A stretch of 49,206 nt of DNA, from assembly GCA_021847245.1 (NCBI GenBank), contig JAJZUC010000013.1, forward strand, positions 1-49,206. Reading direction: 5' to 3'. The position numbers and the translations under genes are program-made. Below the pieces are notes generated by a model, which saw nothing but the letters and a program-made list of their open reading frames with translations, did no database searches and was not told the origin of the DNA. Positions 1 through 8,790 of the stretch are shown here, piece by piece (position 1 is the stretch's first letter; every line of letters begins with the position of its first letter). This stretch comes from Deltaproteobacteria bacterium. GTDB taxonomy: Bacteria; Desulfobacterota; Desulfuromonadia; Geobacterales; Geobacteraceae.

Positions 1-822
1 TTCGATTCTGCCGATGTCTGGGTCAATCCCGAGCTCTTCCATCTCGACGAGAAGGAAAAGCCCACCGTCGTGGCCGGCGTGCCGCCGGACTATTTCAGCA
101 AGACCGGCCAGAGATGGGGGAATCCGCTTTACAACTGGAACGTCATGGCCGACCGCGGTTACGGGTGGTGGATCGAGCGGTTCCGCAAGTCCCTGGAGCT
201 GCATGATGTGGTGCGGGTCGATCATTTCCGCGGCTTCGAAGCGTACTGGGAAATTCCGGCCAGGGAAAAGACCGCGGTAAACGGGCGATGGGTGCCGGGG
301 CCGGGGGTAGCGTTTTTCGACACGGTTCTCGGTGCCCTCGGGCAGCTTCCGCTTGTTGCCGAAGACCTGGGAGTCATCACCCCGGAAGTGGAGGCGCTGC
401 GCGACCGTTACCGCTTTCCCGGCATGAAGATACTCCAGTTTGCCTTCGATTCGGGGAGCTGCAATCCCTATCTTCCCCACAACTACACCCCGGATTGCGT
501 CGTCTATTCCGGCACCCACGACAATGATACGACGGTCGGCTGGTTTCACTCCCTCTCGCCGCACCAGCGGGAACTCGTTTTGCATTATACCGGAACCAGT
601 GGCCGGGATATCGCGTGGGAGCTGATCCGGCTCGGCCTTTCGTCGGTTGCCGCCATGGCCATCTTTCCCCTTCAGGATATTCTCGGTTGTGACGGTTCCT
701 GCCGGATGAACCTCCCCGGCACCCCGCGGGGGAACTGGTCGTGGCGGTTTACCCCGGGGCTTCTCACCGACCGGCTTGCCGAGCGCCTGCATGAACTGGC
801 GTCGCTCTTCGGCCGACGCTGA
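1..822 (+). CDS. malQ: 4-alpha-glucanotransferase (amylomaltase), 3' part
   Basis: The 5' end lies outside the window. The reading frame is open from base 1 and stops with TGA at 820-822, leaving about 273 residues of a protein that is usually near 500. The fragment carries the catalytic half of a GH77 amylomaltase: VRVDHFRGFEAYW (nucleophile Asp in VDHFRG, about 217-255), VAEDLG (general acid/base Glu, about 355-372) and GTHDND (transition-state Asp, about 511-528). VAGVPPDYFS and WGNPLYNW, typical of the family, lie at the left edge. The enzyme transfers alpha-1,4-glucan chains between maltodextrins in the cytoplasm and takes part in glycogen and maltodextrin metabolism. No terminator is obvious before metY, which starts 53 bases downstream. 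Confidence 0.95.
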   Translation, partial: FDSADVWVNPELFHLDEKEKPTVVAGVPPDYFSKTGQRWGNPLYNWNVMADRGYGWWIERFRKSLELHDVVRVDHFRGFEAYWEIPAREKTAVNGRWVPGPGVAFFDTVLGALGQLPLVAEDLGVITPEVEALRDRYRFPGMKILQFAFDSGSCNPYLPHNYTPDCVVYSGTHDNDTTVGWFHSLSPHQRELVLHYTGTSGRDIAWELIRLGLSSVAAMAIFPLQDILGCDGSCRMNLPGTPRGNWSWRFTPGLLTDRLAERLHELASLFGRR

Positions 823-845
823 GCTCAGCCGGATTTTGCAAATAA

Positions 846-2162
<1,317 letters not shown>

Positions 2163-2184
2163 TCCTTACTTCGCTTGCGATGAG

Positions 2185-2214
2185 AAGGCGACTCCGATCG
2201 GGTCGCCTTTTTTT
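2185..2214 (+). terminator. intrinsic terminator of metY
   Basis: A perfect 8-bp stem, AAGGCGAC (2185-2192) with GTCGCCTT (2202-2209), is followed by a T run to 2214. It lies only 23 bases before the GTG of the next gene, so the open frame that runs across it in the acpH frame is not coding here. Confidence 0.88.
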
Positions 2215-2236
2215 CTGCCGGCGCGTGGGGGCAACA

Positions 2237-2815
2237 GTGAACTTTCTCGCACATCTGTATCTGTCCGGCGACGACCCTGAAATCCTCGTGGGGAACATGA
2301 TGGGCGACTTCGTCAAAGGGGTGCTCAACGCCAGCTATCCGCCCCGCATCACCAAAGGGCTCGAACTCCATCGCCGGATCGATTCCTTTGCCGGGCGCCA
2401 CCCCTCGTTCATTGCGAGCAAGAGGCGCATTTCCGGCGATTACGGCCATTATCGCGGCGTTCTCGTCGATCTGTATTATGACCATTTTCTCGCCGCGGAG
2501 TGGGATAGCTTCTCCGACGAGCCGTTCGAGCCGTTCGTCGCGAAGGCATGGAGAATCATGAGAGCGCATGACGAAATACTTCCGGGGCGACTACGGGCAA
2601 GGCTTGAGGAGATTTTCACCCAGTGGCTTCCTTCGTACCGGCAGGTGGATGGCGTCGCCGCCGTGCTTCGCCGCATGGCAGCGCGCGTGGGGCGCCCAAA
2701 CCCCCTTGCCGGCGGCGCCGTGGAGCTGGCGCTACACTACGTGGAACTGAGGGGGGATTGTTTCCAGTTCTTTCCGGATGCCAGGAGATACGTCGAAGGG
2801 ATCGTTGGCGCGTGA
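2237..2815 (+). CDS. acpH: AcpH-like acyl carrier protein phosphodiesterase (DUF479 family)
   Basis: A 192-residue protein opening with the family signature NFLAHLYLSGDD, then GNMMGDFVKG near residue 20 and HRRIDSFAGRHP near residue 48. The conserved His and Asp in these motifs resemble the metal-binding residues of HD-type phosphodiesterases. E. coli AcpH removes the phosphopantetheine arm from acyl carrier protein; the same activity is inferred here. The GTG at 2237 is preferred because homologues start with MNFLAHL, a G-rich stretch (GTGGGGG, 2225-2231) lies before it, and an upstream in-frame start would overlap the metY terminator. It is a single-gene unit ended by a terminator at 2832-2859. 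Confidence 0.85.
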   Translation: MNFLAHLYLSGDDPEILVGNMMGDFVKGVLNASYPPRITKGLELHRRIDSFAGRHPSFIASKRRISGDYGHYRGVLVDLYYDHFLAAEWDSFSDEPFEPFVAKAWRIMRAHDEILPGRLRARLEEIFTQWLPSYRQVDGVAAVLRRMAARVGRPNPLAGGAVELALHYVELRGDCFQFFPDARRYVEGIVGA

Positions 2816-2831
2816 AGAAGGGAAGAAAAGG

Positions 2832-2859
2832 AAAAGCCCGGAAGTTTTCCGGGCTTTTT
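2832..2859 (+). terminator. intrinsic terminator after acpH
   Basis: A 12-bp stem AAAAGCCCGGAA (2832-2843) with TTCCGGGCTTTT (2847-2858) and a 3-base loop, ending in a T run. The A tract on its left side means it could also terminate transcription arriving from the right. Confidence 0.88.
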
Positions 2860-3116
2860 ATAACTCATGTGCTGCGTCGAGGCTCTTTATCCCAATCCGT
2901 CGGTGGTGGGCTTGCGGGCCTTGCCATCATGCTCCTTGCAGGGCCACAATGGCCGGAGACCGTTTGCCGACCCCTTTTTCTGGAGGGTGTTACGCTCCTG
3001 GCGGATGGAATCTCGACAGCGTCTTCAGCGTCGTCTCACGCAGCACAGAGTTTTCACAGAGCTTTCATAATCATGATACTCCCGGGCGTCCAGCATGTCA
3101 AAGTTTATGATGCTCC
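2860..3116. other. intergenic segment without a supported gene
   Basis: Between the acpH terminator and the 3' end of the histidine kinase. A 67-codon frame from ATG 2867 has no ribosome binding site and a composition (Arg, Cys, Trp rich) unlike neighbouring proteins, so it is not called. No promoter, hairpin or repeat stands out. Confidence 0.5.
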
Positions 3117-5081
3117 TCACTGCGCCAGCACTTCCTGGACCTTCGCAAGCAGCTCGTCCGGCTTCACCGGCTTTGCGATGAAATTGATTCCTTCCTCAAG
3201 CACCCCCTTGCGGTTGATGATGTCCTGAGTGTAGCCGCTGATATAAAGCGCTTTCAGGTCCGGTTTCGTCAGCTTCATCTCCTCGTAGGCTGCCTGACCG
3301 TTCTGTTTGGGCATTACCACGTCAAGGAGCACCATGTCGATCTTGCCCGAATATTCCCGGAACCTTCTGACCGCCTCGGTTCCGTCCACTGCCTCGATAA
3401 CCGCGTATCCGCTCCGTTCAAGGATATGCTTGGCCAGTTTGCGGACCGCCTTGTCGTCTTCCGCCACAAGGATCGTTTCCCGGTTTCCACGACCGACGTG
3501 GACGAACTCGACCGTCTCCGGAGCTGCAGCCGCCTGAATGAGGGGGAAGTAGACGTGGAACGTAGTCCCTTCTCCCGGCGACGTCTCGACGGTGACGAAC
3601 CCTTCGTGCTGCTTGATGATGCCGTATGCCATCGAAAGCCCGAGGCCGGTCCCTTTGCCGACCTCCTTGGTGGTGAAGAACGGATCGAAGATCCGCCCTC
3701 TGGTCTCTTCATCCATCCCTATCCCGGAGTCGGCGATGCTGATGATGCCGTAGCGCCCCGGCCCTCCTTTCTCGACGGGGCCGAAGAAATCTTCATCGAG
3801 ATACTCGCTGCGCGTGGCGATGGTGAGAGTGCCGCCACCGGGCATGGCATCGCGGGCATTGGTGACGAGGTTGATCAGGATTTGATCGATCTGTCCCGTG
3901 TCGACCTGGCAGATGAGTGGTTCGTCGGCCAGCGATATCCGGAATTCGATATCCTCGCTGATGAGGCGGGCCAGGAGTTTTTCGATGCTCTTGATGATAT
4001 CGTTCAGATTGGTCGGGCGGGGATTGATGACCTGCTTCCGTCCGAAGGCGAGGAGTCGCTTTACCAGAGTCGTCGCGCGGTCCGAGGCGATCAGGATCTG
4101 GTCTACATAGATCCGGTAGGGATTGTCGTTTTTGAGGCTCCGTTGCAGCAGAGTGCCGAATCCGACAATCGCGGTGAGGATATTGTTGAAGTCGTGGGCG
4201 ACCCCGCCGGCAAGGGTTCCGACCGCTTCCATCTTCTGGGCGTGGCGAAGTTCCTCAGCCAGGTATTCCTTTTCCGCTTCGCGGGCCTGGAGCGTTTCCA
4301 CGAGATGATTGAACGCCGAGGCAAGCCGTCCGATCTCGTCCTTGCTCTCCACCAGCACCGGCTCGAACGTTTCGCCGCGCTCCAGTTTCTTGAGCCCTTC
4401 GGTGAGCCGGTTGAGTGGGCGCGTGATCCGCCGGACAATCACGTAAGTAAAAACCGTCCCCAGCACCAGGAACACGGAGGCAAGGGTGATGCTCTTCATG
4501 AGCAGCGCCTTGAGTTTTATCCGTAACGGCTCCTTGTCGAGGATAATCCGGACGAAGCCGGTTATTCTGGGCGTCTCATGGGAAGGGGCGGCGAGGTAGA
4601 GCGACTCCGTCGACGTGAATTGGGCGGTTGAGACCACCGGAGCCCAGAACTCATAGGCGTCGCTTCCCTGAAACACCTGCGGAGTCGAGGCGTTTCTGAC
4701 CTGCCCGAATCGGGTGCTCCAATGGGGAAAGCCGCGCTCGGGGGTCCTGAGTACCGAGGGATGGGCCTGCTCCCGGAGTAACGTCCCTTCCGCGGAGACC
4801 ACAGAGACGAAGAGGACCCCCTCGTGCTGGAGAATCCCTTCGATGGGATCCTTGAGAAGTTCGCTGTTCTCGGTGAATACGCCGAGCCTGACGTTGTAAG
4901 CCAGCAGCCGCGCCAGCAGCAGCCCCTCGCCGGTCATGTTCTCCTCAAGCGCCGCCCGCTGATAATGGAAGAAGAGAAGCGTGAACGAAAGCGAGATGCC
5001 GGCAATGAACACCGCGAACAGAACGAAGAACTTCAGGCCGAAGCTGTTACGTCTTGTCGGAAATACTGTAAAGAGCGCCAT
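3117..5081 (-). CDS. hybrid sensor histidine kinase (periplasmic sensor, HAMP, HisKA, HATPase, receiver)
   Basis: A protein of about 654 residues. One membrane helix lies near residues 16-38, followed by a periplasmic domain of about 150 residues, a second helix near 198-218, a HAMP domain, a DHp helix with the phospho-accepting [14 protein letters not shown], and an ATPase domain (N box [11 protein letters not shown]1 DSGIGMD, G2 [11 protein letters not shown]). A C-terminal receiver has acidic AEDD, phospho-acceptor Asp in VLLDVVMP and conserved Lys in AKPVKP. It probably reports an extracytoplasmic signal. The gene starts within 10 bases of the end of the substrate-binding protein. Two in-frame ATGs exist (5087 and 5081). 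The Shine-Dalgarno AGGA (5089-5092) sits one base from the first and seven from the second, so 5081 is preferred. No output regulator is adjacent. Confidence 0.92.
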   Translation of the reverse strand: MALFTVFPTRRNSFGLKFFVLFAVFIAGISLSFTLLFFHYQRAALEENMTGEGLLLARLLAYNVRLGVFTENSELLKDPIEGILQHEGVLFVSVVSAEGTLLREQAHPSVLRTPERGFPHWSTRFGQVRNASTPQVFQGSDAYEFWAPVVSTAQFTSTESLYLAAPSHETPRITGFVRIILDKEPLRIKLKALLMKSITLASVFLVLGTVFTYVIVRRITRPLNRLTEGLKKLERGETFEPVLVESKDEIGRLASAFNHLVETLQAREAEKEYLAEELRHAQKMEAVGTLAGGVAHDFNNILTAIVGFGTLLQRSLKNDNPYRIYVDQILIASDRATTLVKRLLAFGRKQVINPRPTNLNDIIKSIEKLLARLISEDIEFRISLADEPLICQVDTGQIDQILINLVTNARDAMPGGGTLTIATRSEYLDEDFFGPVEKGGPGRYGIISIADSGIGMDEETRGRIFDPFFTTKEVGKGTGLGLSMAYGIIKQHEGFVTVETSPGEGTTFHVYFPLIQAAAAPETVEFVHVGRGNRETILVAEDDKAVRKLAKHILERSGYAVIEAVDGTEAVRRFREYSGKIDMVLLDVVMPKQNGQAAYEEMKLTKPDLKALYISGYTQDIINRKGVLEEGINFIAKPVKPDELLAKVQEVLAQ

Positions 5082-5090
5082 AGCCATTTC

Positions 5091-5987
5091 CTATCGAATG
5101 ATCCGGGCCCGGCCCATGGCCTCTTCGTTGAGGGGAATCCCGAGTTTGCGGGCGATCTTGCTGTTTACCGTCAGGACGGTGCTCCGTGGAGCAGCATGGG
5201 GAATGCTTCCGGCAGACGCCCCGCCCAGAATCCTGCGGACCATCTCGCCAGCCTGGCGGCCCAGGTCGTAGGGGTCGACGGCCAGGGCCATCAGAGCCCC
5301 CATTTCAACATACTTGTCGGAGAAGGTCAGAACTGGAATCCGATGGCTGAGGCAGGTAAGGAGCATGAATTCGACCGTTTCGTCGGTAACGACCGACGTA
5401 TCGGGCAGCATCCAGAAGGAATCGATTTCCCCCCGCATCCCCTCCAACAGGCGTGGAACCTCCCGGGGGCTTCGGCATTCCCTGAGAACCAGTTCGATCC
5501 CCGTCCCTTTGGCGGCTGCCTGGGCCCTGCGGACGAGAGGCCCGGTCCGTGCCGGATTGTAGATGATGCCAAGCCGTTTAATGCCGGGGGTCACCCGCTG
5601 CAGCGCCGCCAGTTGTCGTTCCGGGGAAACGGAAAGATTGACGCCGGTGACATTTTCGCCCGACGTAAGTGAATTCTGCGGGTCGAGAACCATCAGGTAG
5701 ACGATGGGTGTATCCTTGATCTTTCTTACCTTTGCCAGGGCCTCCGCCCCTATAGCCACGATAACGGCCGGCCGCTCTTCCCGCACCGTCCTGACTATGT
5801 CGCCCCCCTCCATCTCGGAGAGAACCACTTTGTTGATTCGCCCCCCCGCAACGCTTCTGATACCCCCCAACGCTTCCTCATAGGGGGCGACCCTCATGCT
5901 TTCGAGCACGAGGATACCCTGTGCCGCATTGACGGTTCCGGTAAATAACAACAGCGCAAAAATTGTGAGGTACAGGGTGCGTTTCAT
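5091..5987 (-). CDS. ABC-type substrate-binding protein (TrpX/PF04392-like), secreted
   Basis: A 298-residue protein with a clear signal peptide (MKRTLYLTIFALLLF then TGTVNA/AQG). The mature part has the two-lobe pattern of ABC sugar/amino-acid-type binding proteins of the PF04392 group: VIVAIGAEALAKVR, then VTGVNLSVSPERQLAALQRVTPGIKRLGIIYNP-type segments, and GRQAGEMVRRILGG near the end. A longer frame reaches 6131, but ATG 5987 is chosen because the signal peptide starts there. Its Shine-Dalgarno is weak. No permease or ATPase gene is adjacent. The next gene in the same direction is a hybrid histidine kinase starting 9 bases after its stop, which suggests the binding protein acts as a ligand sensor for that kinase. 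Ligand unknown. Confidence 0.85.
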   Translation of the reverse strand: MKRTLYLTIFALLLFTGTVNAAQGILVLESMRVAPYEEALGGIRSVAGGRINKVVLSEMEGGDIVRTVREERPAVIVAIGAEALAKVRKIKDTPIVYLMVLDPQNSLTSGENVTGVNLSVSPERQLAALQRVTPGIKRLGIIYNPARTGPLVRRAQAAAKGTGIELVLRECRSPREVPRLLEGMRGEIDSFWMLPDTSVVTDETVEFMLLTCLSHRIPVLTFSDKYVEMGALMALAVDPYDLGRQAGEMVRRILGGASAGSIPHAAPRSTVLTVNSKIARKLGIPLNEEAMGRARIIR

Positions 5988-6074
5988 AGGATGCGTATGG
6001 TTTCCGCTTCGGGGATGACGAAGTTTCTCCGCGTGCGGATTGCCTGTGAAAATGTCTGAAGTATCTCTGGTGTT

Positions 6075-6104
6075 ACGATAACCGAGCGTTGCTTGTAATG
6101 ACAA
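6075..6104 (-). promoter_or_regulatory. possible sigma-70 promoter for the binding protein/kinase pair
   Basis: On the minus strand, TTGTCA (6099-6104) and TATCGT (6075-6080) are separated by 18 bases. They would give a leader of about 80 bases to ATG 5987. Match is moderate. Confidence 0.35.
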
Positions 6105-6143
6105 GTGACGTTTTTTTGTATGGAGTGCCAAAAAAGGTTATGT

Positions 6144-6161
6144 AAGTCATTGAATTGACTT
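6144..6161. repeat. inverted repeat AAGTCA-N6-TGACTT
   Basis: A perfect 6-bp dyad with a 6-base spacer (TTGAAT) in the divergent intergenic region. Size and symmetry would suit a dimeric regulator, but no regulator is encoded next to it. Confidence 0.4.
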
Positions 6162-6520
6162 GTGGTGCTCAGTGGCAGCAAGAGTGGAACCTATTGATTA
6201 TTAATGAAAAAATGATGTCAAAATTTTGAGTGGGTCGGAGCTTTTCCATAATGAACCATGCTTGATCGCGATTTTGGTGCCATTCGTAAACGGGAAATAT
6301 TCGGGGAAGGGATAGGGGAAGGGCCGCTTCGTTCTGCCACAAAAAACCGTAATATCAGATTGTTAGCTGTGGCTGCGAATTGGTTCAGCGATAAATCTCG
6401 CGATCGGGCCTTCGGCAGGAATTTTTTTTGCATTACCGTCACTCCTTAAGAACCGCCAAGGGGATGGAATGCGTGCAGCGTAATGGGGCGAAAGGCGATC
6501 CGAATTGCCGGGGAATAATT

Positions 6521-8425
6521 ATGGGAGAGGGTAAACGGTTGGTCCTCTGTGTGGTGACCGGCCTGGGGCTTGCCGCCGGCATCCTGGGTGGCGCCGCTTC
6601 GGCTCATGCCCAGACGGAAGAGGACCTGAAGGTTCTCGAGATGTTTTACGAGGACAAGGATCTGGTGGTGACGCCATCCCGCGACCCGAAGCCGATCTCC
6701 GAGGTGGCGGAGAACATCACCGTTGTCACTGCCAGGGAGATCGAGGCGATCAACGCCCATACCCTGGCGGATGTCCTCAATACGATCACCGGTGTCCAGA
6801 TCGACCTGCGGGGCGGCCCCGGCACCCAGTCGACTCCCGCCATTCAGGGGTCGAACCCTTTTCACGTGCTCGTCATGATCGACGGGGTGGCCCAGAACTT
6901 CCTCGTCAACAACTCGGCCGACGTCGGCGCCATCCCGGTCCAGCAGATCGAGCGGATCGAGATCATCAAAGGGCCCGCGTCATCGTCGTGGGGCTCCTTC
7001 CTCGGCGGCATAATCAACGTCATCACGAAGAGCCCCAATGACGAGCGCTCCGCTGCGGGTCTCGTCTCCACCTCCTTCGGCGAGCGCTTCACCGGCGACC
7101 ACCGGGTGGAGCTCGCCGGCACGGTGGGGGGAAACGGCTACTACATCCATGCCGGCAAGCTCCATTCGGACGGTCTCCTCCCCAACAACCAGTTCGACGG
7201 CAACCGGGCCTACGGTAAATTCCAGAGAGAGCTGCAGGACGGCGGTTCACTCCAGTGGACCCTCGGCTACAGCGGCGGTTCCCGTGGGGACCAGGAAGAC
7301 TTCCGCGCCGACCTGTCGAGCAGAAACCGGTTCGACAACCTCTTTTCGACCTTATCCTTTGCCTATCCGGTCACCGAGCGGATCGATCTCGACCTTGCGC
7401 TGCGCAGCTCGTGGAAGCAGCAAGATCGGGTCGATTCCCAGATTAGTTCAGGGAGCGAGTTGCTGCAGCTTTCCGTGGACGAGTTGACCTACGGCGGGAG
7501 CGCCAAACTTACGTGGCGTGAGAAGGCGCACCATCTCGCCTTCGGCGCCGATTTCGACCGCGGTGACGTCGAAGAAACGACGTCGGTAGTTGGAATTCCT
7601 GCGGCTGTCGTGAGCCCCAGCCTCACCAAGTGGGCACTCTTTGCCAATGACACCATCGCCGTCGGCAACCTGACTGTCATTCCCGGCGTCCGCTACGACC
7701 ACACCAGCACCAACGGCGACTTTGCAAGCCCGAGCCTCGGGGTTACCTACGCCCTCGGGGAGCATACCGTTCTGCGGGGGTCGGTGGCCCGGGGGTTCAA
7801 CATTCCCCCGCTTCTCTTCACCTCCGGCGACGGCCTCACGACGGCGCCAAGCCCGGGGCTCAAGGTGGAGAAGGTCCTCGCCTACCAGGCGGGGTTCGAG
7901 ACCACTTTGTTCAAATATTTCTGGCTCAAGTCGACCTTCTTCCGGCACGACATCTCCGACGCCTTGCGTGCAACGCTTCTTCCCAACGGACAGTTCCAGA
8001 TCAGCAACCAGAGCAAGCAACGCCGCCAGGGGGTGGAGGTGGAGGTGAAGACCATACCTCTCTACAATACCTCCCTCGCGGCCGGCTATGCCTACGTCGA
8101 CGCTCGTAACCGCGACACCGACGAACAACTCTTCGACGTGGCGCGCCATACCTTCAACCTGGCCCTCCAGTACGACGACCGGAACGGGCTCCGGGGGACC
8201 CTGACCGGTCACTACATCCGGTGGAACGCTGAAAGCATCAACCAGGCCAAATTCACGCCGGTCATCTGGGACCTGAACCTGGCGAAGCGCCTCTTCAAGG
8301 GGGGAGGGACGGACGCCGAGGTGTTCTTTACTGCCCACAACCTCTTCAATGGTTCCCAGTATCTTATTGATAGTCTGAAGAACCCCCGCCGGTGGTTTGA
8401 AGGGGGGGTGCGGTTCAGGTTCTGA
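6521..8425 (+). CDS. TonB-dependent outer membrane receptor
   Basis: A 634-residue protein with a signal peptide (hydrophobic LVLCVVTGLGLAAGILGG ending near AHAQ). A TonB-box-like/plug region follows (DLVVTPSRDPKPISEVAENI, then TLADVLNTITGVQ and VLVMIDGVAQN). The plug motif ends in IERIEIIKGPASSSWGS with INVITK, and a beta barrel finishes with the terminal aromatic RFRF. It is BtuB-like in size and plug sequence; the ligand cannot be told. The frame is open upstream to 6428, but ATG 6521 directly precedes the signal peptide and has GGGGA (6510-6514) about 6 bases before it. It is followed after 91 bases by a small peptide gene and its radical SAM maturase, with no terminator seen between, so co-regulation is possible. 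Confidence 0.92.
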   Translation: MGEGKRLVLCVVTGLGLAAGILGGAASAHAQTEEDLKVLEMFYEDKDLVVTPSRDPKPISEVAENITVVTAREIEAINAHTLADVLNTITGVQIDLRGGPGTQSTPAIQGSNPFHVLVMIDGVAQNFLVNNSADVGAIPVQQIERIEIIKGPASSSWGSFLGGIINVITKSPNDERSAAGLVSTSFGERFTGDHRVELAGTVGGNGYYIHAGKLHSDGLLPNNQFDGNRAYGKFQRELQDGGSLQWTLGYSGGSRGDQEDFRADLSSRNRFDNLFSTLSFAYPVTERIDLDLALRSSWKQQDRVDSQISSGSELLQLSVDELTYGGSAKLTWREKAHHLAFGADFDRGDVEETTSVVGIPAAVVSPSLTKWALFANDTIAVGNLTVIPGVRYDHTSTNGDFASPSLGVTYALGEHTVLRGSVARGFNIPPLLFTSGDGLTTAPSPGLKVEKVLAYQAGFETTLFKYFWLKSTFFRHDISDALRATLLPNGQFQISNQSKQRRQGVEVEVKTIPLYNTSLAAGYAYVDARNRDTDEQLFDVARHTFNLALQYDDRNGLRGTLTGHYIRWNAESINQAKFTPVIWDLNLAKRLFKGGGTDAEVFFTAHNLFNGSQYLIDSLKNPRRWFEGGVRFRF

Positions 8426-8472
8426 CATACACAATTAATTCATTGACTTTCGGCAAATAATAGAATACTGTT

Positions 8473-8489
8473 TTGGCCATTCAATTGTT
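8473..8489 (+). promoter_or_regulatory. candidate sigma-54 promoter of the small peptide gene
   Basis: TTGGC (8473-8477) and TTGTT (8485-8489) match the -24/-12 pattern TTGGCac-N5-TTGcT with exact 17-base geometry; the central A and C are not conserved. It would start transcription near 8500, just ahead of the Shine-Dalgarno at 8505-8510. An alternative sigma-70 reading, TTGACT (8443-8448) with TACTGT 17 bases on, is weaker. Confidence 0.45.
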
Positions 8490-8516
8490 GGTCAAATCTA
8501 CGGCAGGAGGCCCACC

Positions 8517-8642
8517 ATGAAGAACGCGCACGTCACCGCACCGAAGTCCTCAACCCGTATCCTCGTCCTTGACGAAGGATGCGCCAAGTCCCCCTACCCG
8601 AAGTTTTGCATGGTCCCGCTTTTCAGATATTATGCCAACTAG
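8517..8642 (+). CDS. 41-residue precursor peptide of a radical SAM system (geopeptide-like)
   Basis: A small gene below common ORF length cut-offs, with a textbook AGGAGG (8505-8510) six bases before ATG 8517 and stop TAG at 8640-8642. It translates to MKNAHVTAPKSSTRILVL, then DEGCAKSPYPKFC, then MVPLFRYYAN. The N-terminal half is basic and polar, leader-like. The C-terminal half holds two cysteines (22 and 31) bracketing AKSPYPKF and an aromatic tail. A terminator lies just after it, and a radical SAM/SPASM protein starts 149 bases downstream. This arrangement, a short Cys-containing peptide ahead of a SPASM-type maturase, is that of a ribosomally made, post-translationally modified peptide. 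I recall such Geobacter pairs being called geopeptide and geopeptide maturase; that name is from memory and the modification is unknown. Confidence 0.8.
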   Translation: MKNAHVTAPKSSTRILVLDEGCAKSPYPKFCMVPLFRYYAN

Positions 8643-8655
8643 TCCATCCGGGTGG

Positions 8656-8683
8656 AAAAGGGGAGAGCTTCTCCCCTTTTTTT
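8656..8683 (+). terminator. terminator between peptide and maturase genes
   Basis: A 10-bp perfect stem AAAAGGGGAG (8656-8665) with CTCCCCTTTT (8671-8680), a 5-base loop and a T run to 8683. Partial read-through would give many peptide transcripts for each maturase transcript. Confidence 0.85.
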
Positions 8684-8710
8684 ATGTCGTTAGCTGGACG
8701 CACTGTCACG

Positions 8711-8724
8711 CGGCCTTAAGGCCG
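8711..8724. repeat. 14-bp perfect palindrome CGGCCTTAAGGCCG
   Basis: It lies between the peptide terminator and the maturase start. It could be a protein-binding site or the stem of a leader RNA. Confidence 0.4.
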
Positions 8725-8790
8725 GCCCGGACGATGACCAGCGCTGCCGCTAACGGCTAAGTGCATTCGCAAAGGCATACGGAGAGTAAG

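Larger units (their letters stand above)
5988..6520. other. AT-richer divergent intergenic region
   Basis: A 533-base gap between the substrate-binding protein (minus) and the TonB receptor (plus), the longest non-coding stretch of the window apart from the T-box region. Its left half is richer in A and T than the flanks. It holds the inverted repeat AAGTCA-N6-TGACTT (6144-6161) and a possible minus-strand promoter (6075-6104). Short frames on both strands across 6218-6449 mirror each other and have no Shine-Dalgarno, so they are not called. No cobalamin riboswitch motif was recognised ahead of the receptor. Confidence 0.55.

Noticed and set aside
2867-3070. 67-codon plus-strand frame after acpH
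   Set aside because: No ribosome site and composition unlike real genes nearby.
3426-4526. 366-codon open frame on the plus strand
   Set aside because: Antisense to the histidine kinase, whose domains are unmistakable.
6126-6142. Minus-strand TTGGCAC resembling a sigma-54 -24 element
   Set aside because: No TTGC-like -12 element at the required spacing.
6218-6449. Overlapping 63- and 74-codon frames on opposite strands
   Set aside because: Neither has a ribosome site or recognisable sequence; they appear to be chance frames.
6160-6520. Possible cobalamin riboswitch before the BtuB-like receptor
   Set aside because: The expected conserved elements of that riboswitch could not be found; G-rich runs alone are not enough.
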